Source: Phycisphaeraceae bacterium (GTDB lineage: Bacteria > Planctomycetota > Phycisphaerae > Phycisphaerales > Phycisphaeraceae). Taken from it: a stretch of 64,000 bases of DNA. How positions within the stretch are numbered: position 1 is the stretch's first letter; each line of letters starts with the position of its first letter. This document shows positions 40,923 through 50,156 of this stretch, in pieces. The position numbers and the translations under genes are program-made. The stretch lies in NCBI GenBank assembly GCA_029260655.1, contig JAJDCU010000073.1:1-64000 (forward strand), written 5' to 3'. The notes below the pieces were generated by a model. It was not told where the DNA came from and ran no database searches. It saw only the letters and a list, made by a program, of their open reading frames with translations.

Positions 40923-42331
40923 TGAAGCTCGATGGCTACACCCCCCGGCCCGTCGCCGACCTGCTCGATCAAGCCGAGGAGGCCAGGCGTGCTTTAGGTG
41001 AGGGCTTCCGCGACCGCGTGGTCGAGTCGATCTATAAAGACGCCACCGAGATCGCCGGCCGATCCGTGGAGTACGGCGAGCGCCGTAGAGTTGATCTGGA
41101 CCTGTTGGTCGACAAGGTCGTGCTCTCGCCGATCTTCGGCCTGCCGTTGATGATTGCGCTGCTTGGGTTGATCTTCTGGGCGACGATCATCGGGGCGAAC
41201 TACCCGTCACAGATGCTTGCTACGGGGCTGTTCTGGGTCGAGGCGCAGGGCACTTTGCTGTTCGATTATCTGGGTGCGCCGTGGTGGCTGACGGGTTTTA
41301 TCTGGCACGGGATCTATCGCGGTTTGGCGTGGGTGATCGCGGTGATGCTCCCGCCGATGATGATCTTCTTCCCCTGCTTCACGATCCTCGAAGACCTGGG
41401 CTACCTGCCCAGGGTCGCGTTCAACCTGGACTGGCTCTTCAAGAAATCAGGCGGCCACGGCAAGCAGGCGCTGACGATGAGCATGGGCTTTGGCTGCAAC
41501 GCCGCGGGGGTGATCGCCTGCCGGGTCATCGACTCGCCGCGTGAACGGCTGATCGCGATCCTGACCAACAACTTCGTGCCCTGCAACGGCCGATACCCGA
41601 CGTTGATCCTGATCGCCGTGCTCTTTGTCGCGGCCGGGTTCAGCCCGACGGCGGCCTCGGCGGTCGCGGCCGGGACCGTGTTGACCATTGTCGTCCTCGG
41701 GGTCATCACCACCTTGATCGTCTCCGCGGCGCTGTCGCGCACCGTGCTCAAGGGCGAGGCCTCGGCGTTTACGCTGGAACTGCCCAGCTACCGCAGGCCC
41801 AGCATCGCCAGGATCATCTACACGTCGCTGATCGACCGGACGATCTTTGTGCTGATGCGCGCCGTCATGACCGCCATCCCCGCGGGCGCGGTCATCTGGC
41901 TTTTGGGCAACATCACCGCCGGGGGCACGCCGTTGGCGACCCACGTGTCCGACTTCCTAGAGCCCTTCGCTTACCAGTTCGGGCTCGACGGGGTCATTAT
42001 CCTCGCCTACATCATCGCCATCCCCGCCAACGAGATCGTCGTCCCGACCATACTCATGATTTACCTGGGTGAAGGCATGATGACCGAGGACATCAGCCAG
42101 GATTCGCTGCGGCAGGTCCTGGTCGAGCAGCACGGCTGGACGATGCTGACCGCGGTGAACCTGATGCTGTTCTCGCTGCTGCACAACCCCTGCGCCACCA
42201 CGATCATCACGATGTGGAAAGAAACCCGCAGCCTGCGCTGGACGACGCTGGGGGCGGTGGGGCCGTTGGTGATCGCGTTTGGGGTGTGTTTCGTGGTCGC
42301 CCAGGCCGCGCGGCTACTGGGCTGGGGGTAG
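40922..42331 (+). CDS. feoB: FeoB ferrous iron transport membrane domain as a separate protein
   Basis: The 469-residue protein has a short cytoplasmic helical start ('LLDQAEEARRALGEGFRDRVVESIYKDATEIAGRSV'). The FeoB channel domain follows with two Gate motifs: 'FFPCFTILEDLGYLPRVAFNLDWLFKKSGGHGKQALTMSMGFGCNAAGVIACRVID' and the FeoB_C region 'NNFVPCNGRYPTLILIAVLF', then the remaining helices ending 'MLFSLLHNPCATTIITMWKETRS'. It imports Fe2+ across the inner membrane and needs the GTPase encoded just upstream. Translational coupling through TAATG should keep the two parts equal. Confidence 0.93.
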   Translation: MKLDGYTPRPVADLLDQAEEARRALGEGFRDRVVESIYKDATEIAGRSVEYGERRRVDLDLLVDKVVLSPIFGLPLMIALLGLIFWATIIGANYPSQMLATGLFWVEAQGTLLFDYLGAPWWLTGFIWHGIYRGLAWVIAVMLPPMMIFFPCFTILEDLGYLPRVAFNLDWLFKKSGGHGKQALTMSMGFGCNAAGVIACRVIDSPRERLIAILTNNFVPCNGRYPTLILIAVLFVAAGFSPTAASAVAAGTVLTIVVLGVITTLIVSAALSRTVLKGEASAFTLELPSYRRPSIARIIYTSLIDRTIFVLMRAVMTAIPAGAVIWLLGNITAGGTPLATHVSDFLEPFAYQFGLDGVIILAYIIAIPANEIVVPTILMIYLGEGMMTEDISQDSLRQVLVEQHGWTMLTAVNLMLFSLLHNPCATTIITMWKETRSLRWTTLGAVGPLVIAFGVCFVVAQAARLLGWG

Positions 42332-42335
42332 GTAA

Positions 42336-42415
42336 AAAGCAGGAAATAGGGCCAGAATATTCCGGTGGGCACCAGTCCCACGGCCTCCGGATTTCCTGCT
42401 TTAGCGGTGACCGCT
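42336..42415. repeat. Nested hairpins downstream of feoB
   Basis: AAAGCAGGAAAT (42336-42347) is the exact inverse of ATTTCCTGCTTT (42391-42402). Inside lies GTGGG-CACCAGT-CCCAC, and just after is AGCGGT-G-ACCGCT (42403-42415). A third TTTCCTG-rich stretch follows to 42458. The set probably ends the feo transcript or is a repeat. The rest of the spacer to 42536 holds CGGGCA-TGT-TGCCCG and a GGGAG ribosome site. Confidence 0.6.
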
Positions 42416-42536
42416 GTTGAGGCCGTCCCAATTTCCTGTTTTCCTGCTTTTGCATTTTCTGTTATCCCATGGGAACCCCGCCCGGGGCAGGGCGTCTGAC
42501 TAGGTCGGGCATGTTGCCCGCTATGGGAGCATCATC

Positions 42537-43736
42537 ATGAAGCGATTGAGTCTGTTGTCGTTACTGGCTGTGCTGGCTGTGTCGGGGGTGCCAACGGTAT
42601 CGGATGCCCGGGTCAAGCTCATCACACTACCCGTGCGAGAGCGAGTCGAGATCCAACTCGACCACGCAAGCGCGACGCTGGTCGAGGAAGAGCGGGTCGT
42701 CCCGCTGGTCGCCGGCACGAATCAGGTCGACTTTTCCTGGGCGAACACGAACATCGACCCGGGCACGATCGTGTTCCGTGTGGTCGGGTACGAAGGCGAC
42801 ATTGCCGGCAAGGCCCCCGCGGTCAATGTGCTGAGCGTCAGCTACCCCCCCGGCGAAAACGCGCTGGTCTGGGACGTGTCAAGCACACACTCCGGCCCGG
42901 TGCGCGTGCGGATCAGCTACCTGCTGGGCGGGCTTGATAAGAGCTACAACTACCGCGCGGTCACCGAGCACGACGAGTCGACGCTGGCGCTGTCGCGCTA
43001 CATCCGGGTGAAGAACTTCGCCAACGAGCAGTACGACGACACGCAGATCCACGCCGGGCTGGGCGATAAGTTCAGCAAGCCGATCGGGATCAACGAGACC
43101 AAGGAGATGCTGGTCGAGAGGATCGCCCGGGTGCCGATCACCAAGACCTACACCTGCGATCCCGCGCAGTTCGGTTATACCGATCAGGCGCAGAAGAAGC
43201 TGCGTGTGCCGATGCATTACGTCCTGACGAACAATTCGGCGAACGGTCTGGGGGGCGAGGCGATGCCCTACGGCAAGGTCCGCATCTTCCAGAAAGACAG
43301 CACCGGCACGACCGCGTTCATCGGCGAGGACTGGGGTGCGTTTACCCCGATCGATGACCGGATGCGGCTGTACCTGGGCGTCGCTCAGGACGTCGTCGTC
43401 AAACGCACGATCGAGCGCCGGGACCGGACCAAGGTTGGGGGGAACCTGTCTCATTACGACGTGGTGGTCAAGTACGAGATCGAGAACTTCAAGGACAAGC
43501 CGGTCGTGCTGAACGTGGCCGAGCTGATCGACCAGGTCCGTAACGAGGCGGGGTTCGGCTCAGGCCACTCCGCGGAGTGGGTGATCGGGGATCAGACTAC
43601 TTTTACCGGCAAGCCCGACGCTGAGGAGTCCAGCCAGCACCGCATCGTTTTCCACGCCGACCTGCCCGCGCGCAAGGGCGACAAGGCCAAGAAGATCGTT
43701 CATAAGCTCCACCTGGTCTTCCGTAACCAGTTTTAA
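42537..43736 (+). CDS. Exported DUF4139-like protein, paralogue 1
   Basis: The 399-residue protein has a signal peptide (MKRLSLLSLLAVLAVSGVPT, cut after SDA). It continues as a beta-rich protein related to DUF4139/DUF4140-type proteins: 'RERVEIQLDHASATLVEEERVVPLVAGTNQVDFSWANTNIDPGTIVFRV', 'VRVRISYLLGGLDKSYNYRAV', then 'VVKYEIENFKDKPVVLNVAELID' near the end. It is probably periplasmic or outer-membrane associated. The function is unknown. It is followed by a hairpin and then a paralogue. Confidence 0.75.
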   Translation: MKRLSLLSLLAVLAVSGVPTVSDARVKLITLPVRERVEIQLDHASATLVEEERVVPLVAGTNQVDFSWANTNIDPGTIVFRVVGYEGDIAGKAPAVNVLSVSYPPGENALVWDVSSTHSGPVRVRISYLLGGLDKSYNYRAVTEHDESTLALSRYIRVKNFANEQYDDTQIHAGLGDKFSKPIGINETKEMLVERIARVPITKTYTCDPAQFGYTDQAQKKLRVPMHYVLTNNSANGLGGEAMPYGKVRIFQKDSTGTTAFIGEDWGAFTPIDDRMRLYLGVAQDVVVKRTIERRDRTKVGGNLSHYDVVVKYEIENFKDKPVVLNVAELIDQVRNEAGFGSGHSAEWVIGDQTTFTGKPDAEESSQHRIVFHADLPARKGDKAKKIVHKLHLVFRNQF

Positions 43737-43756
43737 TCTCGATTGACCACACCAAG

Positions 43757-43777
43757 CCCACGGCGTCCCGCCGTGGG
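43757..43777. terminator. Perfect hairpin between DUF4139-like genes
   Basis: CCCACGGCG-TCC-CGCCGTGGG has a 9-base stem and no mismatch, 20 bases after the first gene and 20 before the second. With no T-tract it may reduce, rather than stop, read-through. Confidence 0.5.
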
Positions 43778-43797
43778 ACCGCGATAAGGAATAAGCC

Positions 43798-45228
43798 ATG
43801 AAACACCTGCTTACCCTGATACTCGTCTTCGTCTTCGCCGCCCCTGCATGGGCACGCAACATCGACCTGTCTACGGTCCCGACGCGCGATACCGTGCAGT
43901 TGACAATCTACAACGCCGAGGACATCACCCTCGTCCGGGAGACGCGCATCGTTACCTTCAAGAAGGGCGTTAACCCGCTTCAGTTCTCATGGGCCAACAC
44001 CCTGATCGACCCGACCTCGGTCGAGCTTCGGTTCCTGACCCGCCCGGACGAGCTGACCGTACTTGACACGACCTACCCCCACGACAAGCCGCAGATGCTC
44101 TACTGGAACGTCGCCAGCGAATTTTCCGGGGAGGCCCGGGTCGAGATCACCTACTTCACCAGCGGGATCACCTGGAGCGCCGACTACACCGGGATCACCG
44201 ATGCCGATGAGAAGGCGATGCGGCTGGAGGGATTTGTCACCGTGACGAACAACTCCGGCGAAGACTACGAAGATGCACAGGTCCGCCTGGTGGTCGGGAC
44301 GATCAACCTGGTGGAGAAGATCGAGCAGTTGGCCCGACGCGGGTTGATCCCTGCGCCTGCGGCGGGCGCGATGCTCGGCGGTCGGCTGGATAGGTCCATG
44401 CGCCAGCGTGCGATGAAGGGCATGGTCATGGAGGCCGAGGGGATGGCGCTTGATATGTCCGCACCAATGCAAGCCAAGCAGATCATCAAGGAGGGGCTAA
44501 GCGAATACTTCATCTTCACGATCGAAGGCAAGGAGACCGTGCCTAACCAGTGGTCCAAGCGGATGCGCAGCTTCGATGCCGCCGACGTCCCGGTCAAGGT
44601 CCAGTACCGATACCGGATCAACGAATACGGCAACCAGCTCGTTCGGATGTTCCTATTAACCAACGATGACGAGGCCGGCCTGGGCCAGAGCCCGCTGCCC
44701 GACGGCGTGGTGCGGCTGTTCCGCGCCAACGACACCGGCGCGCTTTCCTACCTCACGCAGCAGCCGATCAAGTACATCCCCGTCGGCGACAAGATCGAGC
44801 TGAACCTGGGCCACGACCCCAACGTCGTGTTCGAGTTGGTTGACCTGCGCGTCTTCCGTGACAACATCTGGGGTTCGATCAACGCCAAGTTACGCCGGCG
44901 GTTTGACGAGCCGGGCGTGCGGATCGAGGACCGAGGCCGGGTCCAGGGCTGGGACCAGCACACTGTCTTCGCGCAGCGCATCCGCAACTACACCGCCAAG
45001 CCGATCGATCTGGAGATACGCCGGTCCTTCGGCGGGGACGCGACCTATATCAGCCAGACCCCCGCCACCCGCCACGACTACCAGACCGTGCAATACATCG
45101 CCCGGGTCGAGCCCGGCCAAACCCGGGACGTGACCTACGAGCTTATCCTTCGCCAGGGAAGCAACCAGAAGCAAAACCGCGTCGAGATCCAGTCCGCCAA
45201 GCCCGCCGCGGTGCCTTGGCTGGACTGA
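43798..45228 (+). CDS. Exported DUF4139-like protein, paralogue 2
   Basis: The 476-residue protein has a signal peptide (MKHLLTLILVFVFAAPAWA). It has the same core as the preceding gene ('RDTVQLTIYNAEDITLVRETRIVTFKKGVNPLQFSWANTLIDPTSVELRF', 'GEARVEITYFTSGITWSADYTGIT'), which fits DUF4139 proteins well. A Met/Ala-rich loop (about 185-220) interrupts the middle. The end 'YELILRQGSNQKQNRVEIQSAKPAAVPWLD' is typical of secreted members. The function is unknown. It is followed by a strong terminator. Confidence 0.82.
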   Translation: MKHLLTLILVFVFAAPAWARNIDLSTVPTRDTVQLTIYNAEDITLVRETRIVTFKKGVNPLQFSWANTLIDPTSVELRFLTRPDELTVLDTTYPHDKPQMLYWNVASEFSGEARVEITYFTSGITWSADYTGITDADEKAMRLEGFVTVTNNSGEDYEDAQVRLVVGTINLVEKIEQLARRGLIPAPAAGAMLGGRLDRSMRQRAMKGMVMEAEGMALDMSAPMQAKQIIKEGLSEYFIFTIEGKETVPNQWSKRMRSFDAADVPVKVQYRYRINEYGNQLVRMFLLTNDDEAGLGQSPLPDGVVRLFRANDTGALSYLTQQPIKYIPVGDKIELNLGHDPNVVFELVDLRVFRDNIWGSINAKLRRRFDEPGVRIEDRGRVQGWDQHTVFAQRIRNYTAKPIDLEIRRSFGGDATYISQTPATRHDYQTVQYIARVEPGQTRDVTYELILRQGSNQKQNRVEIQSAKPAAVPWLD

Positions 45229-45272
45229 GCCATGACAACGAAATGGCGATCAGAAACATAGACCTGTTAGAG

Positions 45273-45299
45273 CCGCACCTTGGGAGGTGCGGTTTTTTT
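45273..45299 (+). terminator. Rho-independent terminator
   Basis: CCGCACC-TTGGGA-GGTGCGG followed by TTTTTTT is a textbook intrinsic terminator, 45 bases after the second DUF4139-like gene. Confidence 0.95.
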
Positions 45300-45430
45300 C
45301 TGCGTGGTTATCGCCCCTGCCTGCATATTTAGGGCCATCGGCTGTGATCGGGCGATGACAGGTACACCGCCGGGCCTAAGCGCGAGCGGTGCCGGACTAT
45401 TCTCAACAGACACGAAACGGGCTAATCACC

Positions 45431-46972
45431 ATGGCAAGCAAGACCTCCAAGCGGACCAAGGCCACCGCCGACATCGGCGTGTTCGGGCTGGGTGTGATGG
45501 GACAGAACCTGATCCTGAACATCGCCGACCACGGCTACACCGTCGCGGCACACAGCAAGGCCGGCAAGGAAGTCACCGGCTTCGCCAAGCGGATCAAGAA
45601 CGACGCCGAGCCCTCCGCCAACCGTGTGTTGGGGATCACCAACCTCAAGACGCTCATCCAGTCCCTGAAGCGCCCGCGCAAGATCATCATCCTCGTCCCG
45701 GCGGGCAAAGTCACCGACCTGGTGATCGACAGTCTTGCGCCGCTTTTGCAGAAGGACGACATCATCATCGATTCGGGCAACGCCCTGTGGACCGACACGA
45801 TCCGCCGGGAGAATGACCTGGCCAAGAAGGGTCTGCACTTCGTCGGCAACGGCGTCTCGGGCGGGGAGACCGGCGCGCGGTTCGGGCCTTCCCTGATGAT
45901 GGGCGGGTCCAAGCACGCTTGGAAATCGCTTAAGCCTATCTGGACCGCCATCGCCGCCAAGGTCGACCGCAAGACCGGCAAGCCCTACGAAGACGCTTCG
46001 CCCGGCAAGCCCGTCAAGGGCGGCGAAGCCTGCACCGCCCACATCGGCCCCGACGGCGCGGGCCATTACGTCAAGATGGTTCACAACGGGATCGAATACA
46101 TCGACATGCAGCTTATCTGCGAAGGCTACATGCTGATGAAGACGATCCTCGGCATGAAGCCCGACGCGATGGGCAAGGTCTTTACCCGCTGGAACAAGGG
46201 CGTTCTCGATAGTTTCCTGATCGAGATCACCGCCGACATTCTTAAGCAGCGTGACCCCGCCAACCCGAAAAACTTCTTCGTGGACAAGGTCCTGGATACC
46301 GCCGGGCAGAAGGGCACGGGCAAATGGACCGCGGGCAACGCGCTGGACATGGGCATCCCCGCCAACGCCATCGCGGAGGCCGTGTTCGCACGGTGCATCT
46401 CTGCAATCAAGGACGAGCGCGTCCACGCCAGCAAGCGTCTGAAGGGCCCGAAGAAACGCTACACCGGGTCCAAACCCGCGCTGATCAAGGCGATCCACGA
46501 TGCGCTGTACTGCTCAAAGATCTGCGCCTACGCACAGGGCTTCCAGCTCATGGCCGAGGCGCAGAGCGAGTACCACTGGAAGCTGAACTTCGGCAAGATC
46601 GCCAAGATCTTCCGCGGCGGCTGCATCATCCGCGCCGGGTTCCTCCAGAAGATCACCAACGCCTACGACAAGAACCCCAAGCTCCAGAACCTGATGCTCG
46701 ACCCGTACTTCAAGAAGGCTCTGCACGACGGCCAACGCAACTGGCGCAAGGTCGCCGCCCTCGCCGCCGAGCACGGCGTGCCGACCCCGGCGTTCATGTC
46801 GGCGCTTAGCTACTTCGACGGCTACCGCACCGCCGTCCTGCCCGCCAACCTGTTGCAGGCCCAGCGCGATTACTTCGGAGCACACACCTACGAGCGCACC
46901 GACAAGAAGCGAGGCCAGTTCTTCCACGTCGACTGGCCCGAACCGGGAAGGCCGCAGTTGAAGGTGGGATGA
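45431..46972 (+). CDS. gnd: 6-phosphogluconate dehydrogenase (decarboxylating)
   Basis: Gnd oxidises 6-phosphogluconate to ribulose 5-phosphate with NADP in the pentose phosphate pathway. The 513-residue protein has '[30 protein letters not shown]', '[23 protein letters not shown]', '[21 protein letters not shown]' with the catalytic Lys, '[13 protein letters not shown]' and '[14 protein letters not shown]' near the C-terminus, all as in the long dimeric form. It starts at ATG 45431 and has its own terminator. Confidence 0.97.
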   Translation: MASKTSKRTKATADIGVFGLGVMGQNLILNIADHGYTVAAHSKAGKEVTGFAKRIKNDAEPSANRVLGITNLKTLIQSLKRPRKIIILVPAGKVTDLVIDSLAPLLQKDDIIIDSGNALWTDTIRRENDLAKKGLHFVGNGVSGGETGARFGPSLMMGGSKHAWKSLKPIWTAIAAKVDRKTGKPYEDASPGKPVKGGEACTAHIGPDGAGHYVKMVHNGIEYIDMQLICEGYMLMKTILGMKPDAMGKVFTRWNKGVLDSFLIEITADILKQRDPANPKNFFVDKVLDTAGQKGTGKWTAGNALDMGIPANAIAEAVFARCISAIKDERVHASKRLKGPKKRYTGSKPALIKAIHDALYCSKICAYAQGFQLMAEAQSEYHWKLNFGKIAKIFRGGCIIRAGFLQKITNAYDKNPKLQNLMLDPYFKKALHDGQRNWRKVAALAAEHGVPTPAFMSALSYFDGYRTAVLPANLLQAQRDYFGAHTYERTDKKRGQFFHVDWPEPGRPQLKVG

Positions 46973-47006
46973 TCGCTACGACCTGATCTTGCAGACCCAT
47001 GTTTTA

Positions 47007-47042
47007 CCCCCAGCCCCCGGCTTTGCCGGGGGTTGTTATTTA
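47007..47042 (+). terminator. Rho-independent terminator of gnd (repeated family)
   Basis: CCCCCAG, the hairpin CCCCCGGC-TTT-GCCGGGGG and TTGTTATTTA follow 35 bases after gnd. It is nearly identical to 58490-58517 and similar to the serC terminator. Confidence 0.85.
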
Positions 47043-47106
47043 TGGCGATATCGAGTTTCCTCGCGAAGCCTAGGGCTCGGGGATGGGGTAAAGCGTTTTG
47101 CTATAC

Positions 47107-47796
47107 CTACTCCGCCTTGATCGGCACGAGCTGTTCCACCGTCAGCGTGTGTCCGGTGACGGCTTCGGTGAAGGTGGCTTTGACGGTGGCGCTGGTGATC
47201 GCGGGGGCCATCGGGTCGGGCAGGTCCATCTCGACGGTGTAGTGATAGCCGGTGAAGTTGGCGCGGTAGGCCTGGTCGAATTCGTCGGGCTCATAGGTCC
47301 GCTCGGCGAGGACGGCGGGGGGTTTGTCGTCGTGGATCGCCACCGCCTGGAGCTTGAGCCGACCGGCAACCGGCAGCAGCCGGCCCTGGTGGTCAAGGGG
47401 CGTGAGGTAGATGCGGATCAGGTCGTCACGCCCGTCGTTGTCCGTGTCGACCGCGCCGGAGTAGCGTTCCAGGGCGATCTTCGCCAGCACCGGCGGGTCC
47501 GCGTCCTTGATCGCGCGTTCCCCCGCAGATTTCGCACGCAGCCCTTCGATCTCGCCGAGACGAAGCTCCATCTGCTGGTTCAACTCGTCGACCTGATGCT
47601 GGAGCTTAAGGTTTTCTCCGCGCAGGCGATCGTTCTCGTTGAGGAAGCCCTTGGACCCGCACCCAGTTAGACACAACACGGCGAGCAGGGACACGATGTG
47701 CGCAAACGAAGAAAGGCGTTTTGACAGGATGACAGGATGGACGGGATAGGACCCAGATATCCATAGCCTGGATTTAATCCTGTTCATCCTGTTCAT
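47107..47796 (-). CDS. Putative lipoprotein with coiled coil, unknown
   Basis: The product of up to 229 residues has a lipoprotein signal ('FAHIVSLLAVLCLTGC'). A short coiled coil ('LNENDRLRGENLKLQHQVDELNQQMELRLGEIEGL') precedes a beta domain with 'DADPPVLAKIALERYSGAVDTDNDGRDDLIRIYLTPLDHQGR' and a C-terminal strand region. The first residues (MNRMNRIKSRLW...) are translation of a short-period repeat, so the true start may be a non-ATG codon nearer the signal. It follows clpP on the same strand. No family was recognised. Confidence 0.7.
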   Translation of the reverse strand: MNRMNRIKSRLWISGSYPVHPVILSKRLSSFAHIVSLLAVLCLTGCGSKGFLNENDRLRGENLKLQHQVDELNQQMELRLGEIEGLRAKSAGERAIKDADPPVLAKIALERYSGAVDTDNDGRDDLIRIYLTPLDHQGRLLPVAGRLKLQAVAIHDDKPPAVLAERTYEPDEFDQAYRANFTGYHYTVEMDLPDPMAPAITSATVKATFTEAVTGHTLTVEQLVPIKAE

Positions 47797-47802
47797 CCTG
47801 TC
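47723..47802. repeat. Inverted pair of GACAGGATG / AACAGGATG repeats
   Basis: GACAGGATGACAGGATGGAC (47723-47742) faces ATCCTGTTCATCCTGTTCATCCTGTC (47777-47802) across about 30 bases. The arms share a 9-10 base period. It covers the start of the lipoprotein gene and lies 38 bases after clpP. Design and size resemble 14551-14692. Confidence 0.75.
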
Positions 47803-47840
47803 TAATGCTTGTTGCTTTGTGTCGGGTATTGGCGGTCGTG

Positions 47841-48470
47841 CTACGCGTCTTCTTTCTCGTGGTTGTCCGAGATCGCGTCGGGGATGTGTTCCAGCACGCT
47901 GTCGACCACGCCGTAGTCCACCGCCTCCTGAGCGTCGAGCCACTTGTCGCGCTCGCAGTCCCTGGCGATCGTCTCGTCGTCCTTGCCGGTGTGCTCTTTC
48001 ATGATCCGGTACAGACGCTCGCGGGTGCGGATCATCTCCTTGGCCTGGATGCCCAGGTCGGTGGCCTGGCCCTCGACGACCCCGCCCATCAGAGGCTGGT
48101 GCAGCAGCACCCGGCTGTTGGGCAGGACGTGGCGTTTATCCTTGGCGCCGGCCATCAGCAGGACCGCCCCCATCGACGCCGCCATCCCGATGCAGTAGGT
48201 CGCGACCTTCGGGCGGATGAACTGCATCGTGTCGTACACCCCTAGGCCCGCCGAGACCGAGCCACCGGGGCTGTTGATGTAGAAGTGGATATCGCTCTTG
48301 GCGTCCTCGTTGGAGAGAAACAGCAACTGGGCGATCACCAGGTTGGCGGTTTCGTCGTTGACGGCTCCGCCCAGGAATATGATCCGGTCCTTGAGCAGCC
48401 GGGAGTAGATGTCGTAGGCCCGCTCGCCGCGGCCGGTCTTCTCAATCACCGTGGGGACTAGGTATGACAT
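47841..48470 (-). CDS. clpP: ATP-dependent Clp protease proteolytic subunit
   Basis: The 209-residue serine peptidase carries '[25 protein letters not shown]', '[22 protein letters not shown]', the nucleophile Ser in '[11 protein letters not shown]', the catalytic His in '[11 protein letters not shown]' and Asp further on in the '[22 protein letters not shown]' region. It assembles into tetradecamers with ClpX or ClpA for protein turnover. clpX is not in the window. It is divergent from the ADP-ribosylglycohydrolase gene. Confidence 0.97.
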   Translation of the reverse strand: MSYLVPTVIEKTGRGERAYDIYSRLLKDRIIFLGGAVNDETANLVIAQLLFLSNEDAKSDIHFYINSPGGSVSAGLGVYDTMQFIRPKVATYCIGMAASMGAVLLMAGAKDKRHVLPNSRVLLHQPLMGGVVEGQATDLGIQAKEMIRTRERLYRIMKEHTGKDDETIARDCERDKWLDAQEAVDYGVVDSVLEHIPDAISDNHEKEDA

Positions 48471-48683
48471 GCGTGTCGCTTCCTTGCATTCGGGGCTGAA
48501 ATTCGAGTCGGCAGGATTGTAGCCGGTGAAGCGGCGAGGGCCAATGCGGGGCCGTGGGCTGTTGCCGGACCCGCCGGGGGTCTAAGATGACGGTGGCCGA
48601 GTAGGCGAACCACTGAAGATACCCCCTGTAAGCCCGGGTCGCCGATCCGAATCGCGGGCAAGCGGTGTCGGGAGACCCGTTGT

Positions 48684-50021
48684 ATGGATAAACACCTCTG
48701 GTTGTGGTGGCGGCAGGGCGAGGTCGCGATCGAGAAAGAGCAGATGGCGGACGAGGGCCGCGACCCCGCCGCCTTGGCGGAGCAGTTCGATGCGCTTGAG
48801 AAGCTCGATGATGACGGCCAGGCGTTCCAGGACCGCTTCAACGCGCTTCTGGACCGGGTGCAGGCGTTGCCCATCTCCAGCAAATATGACGAGCCATCGG
48901 ACCTCGCCGGGATCCTGGCCGCACGACCAGACGGGCCCCGGCAGGTAGGCAAGGTAGGTACGGATCTGCAAGACCGGCTACACGGCGCGTGGTTGGGTAG
49001 GTGCGCCGGGTGCCTGCTTGGCAAACCCATCGAGTGCTGGCACACCGACCGCGTGTGGGGCATCCTTCAAGACGCCGGCCACGACATGATCACCGACTAC
49101 CTCTGGCGGATGGATATCTCGCAAGAGGTATATAGGGAGCATGACGCCGCGTCCCTGCTCGATTTTGGCAGCAGCATCAGGCACATGCCCGAGGACGATG
49201 ACACCAACTACACCGTCACCGGCCTGGCGCTGGTGAAGCAAAAGGGCATCAACTTCACGCCCGACGACATAGCCACGTTCTGGATGCAGAACATCCCGAT
49301 CCTTCACACCTGCAGCGCCGAGCGGGTCGCCTACCGCAACTTCACCGCCGGCATCTGGCCGCCCGGCTCCGCGACCTGCCGCAACCCCTACCGCGAATGG
49401 ATCGGCGCACAGATCCGGGCGGACTTCTTTGGCTACGTAGCGCCCGGCAACCCGCAGCTCGCCGCCGAACTGGCCTGGCGCGACGCCAGCATCTCACACG
49501 TCCGCAACGGGATCTACGGCGAGATGTGGGTCGCCGCCATGCTCGCCGCCGCCGCGGTTGAAACCGACATCAAAAACATCATCGAGATCGGCCTGGCCGA
49601 AATACCCGTCAACTGCCGCCTGGCCGAAGACATCAGGCAGGTCATCGGCTGGCACGGGCGGGGCGTTTCCTACAGGGATGCTGTTACGAAGATCCACGAA
49701 CGCTGGGACGAGCGCAACTGGCACCACTGGTGCCACACCAACTCAAACGCACAGATCGTCGCGCTGGCCCTGCTCTTCGGCGAGCGTTCTTTCGAAAAGA
49801 CCGTCACCCGTGCCGTCTACCCCTGTTTCGACACCGACTGCAACGGCGCCACCGCGGGTTCCGTGATCGGCATGGTGCTCGGCGCCAAGGCCCTGCCTGC
49901 GAAGTGGACGGACCTCATGTGCGACACGCTGCTGACCGGCGTGGATGGATATCAGAAAGTCAAGATCTCAGACCTCGCGAAGCAGACGTTGGAACTGTCC
50001 AAGAGCAGTGCTAGGGGATAA
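48684..50021 (+). CDS. ADP-ribosylglycohydrolase-fold protein
   Basis: The 445-residue protein has an N-terminal helical extension (1-95). The ARH fold follows: 'LQDRLHGAWLGRCAGCLLGKPIE', metal ligands 'DDDTNYTVTGLAL', and the C-terminal 'PCFDTDCNGATAGSVIGMVLGAKALP' with the D-x-D Mg sites. Family members remove ADP-ribose from proteins or small molecules or act on related substrates. The substrate is unknown. It starts at ATG 48684 after a GGGAG site. No ADP-ribosyltransferase is nearby. Confidence 0.9.
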   Translation: MDKHLWLWWRQGEVAIEKEQMADEGRDPAALAEQFDALEKLDDDGQAFQDRFNALLDRVQALPISSKYDEPSDLAGILAARPDGPRQVGKVGTDLQDRLHGAWLGRCAGCLLGKPIECWHTDRVWGILQDAGHDMITDYLWRMDISQEVYREHDAASLLDFGSSIRHMPEDDDTNYTVTGLALVKQKGINFTPDDIATFWMQNIPILHTCSAERVAYRNFTAGIWPPGSATCRNPYREWIGAQIRADFFGYVAPGNPQLAAELAWRDASISHVRNGIYGEMWVAAMLAAAAVETDIKNIIEIGLAEIPVNCRLAEDIRQVIGWHGRGVSYRDAVTKIHERWDERNWHHWCHTNSNAQIVALALLFGERSFEKTVTRAVYPCFDTDCNGATAGSVIGMVLGAKALPAKWTDLMCDTLLTGVDGYQKVKISDLAKQTLELSKSSARG

Positions 50022-50156
50022 GCTCGGAACAGAGGTGGGGGGGTAAAAGTGTTGGAAGCGGGTAATGTGTTCACCGCTGCGACACCCGACCCATGCTTGT
50101 GCTTCACTCATCGGCGATCGGGCGCCCCCGCCGGTTCACCCTATCTTGTGTTTCCA

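Noticed and set aside
40915-40930. FeoB split as a simple frameshift
   Set aside because: Both parts have proper ends and a TAATG coupling junction, so a natural split is preferred, although an error cannot be excluded without reads.
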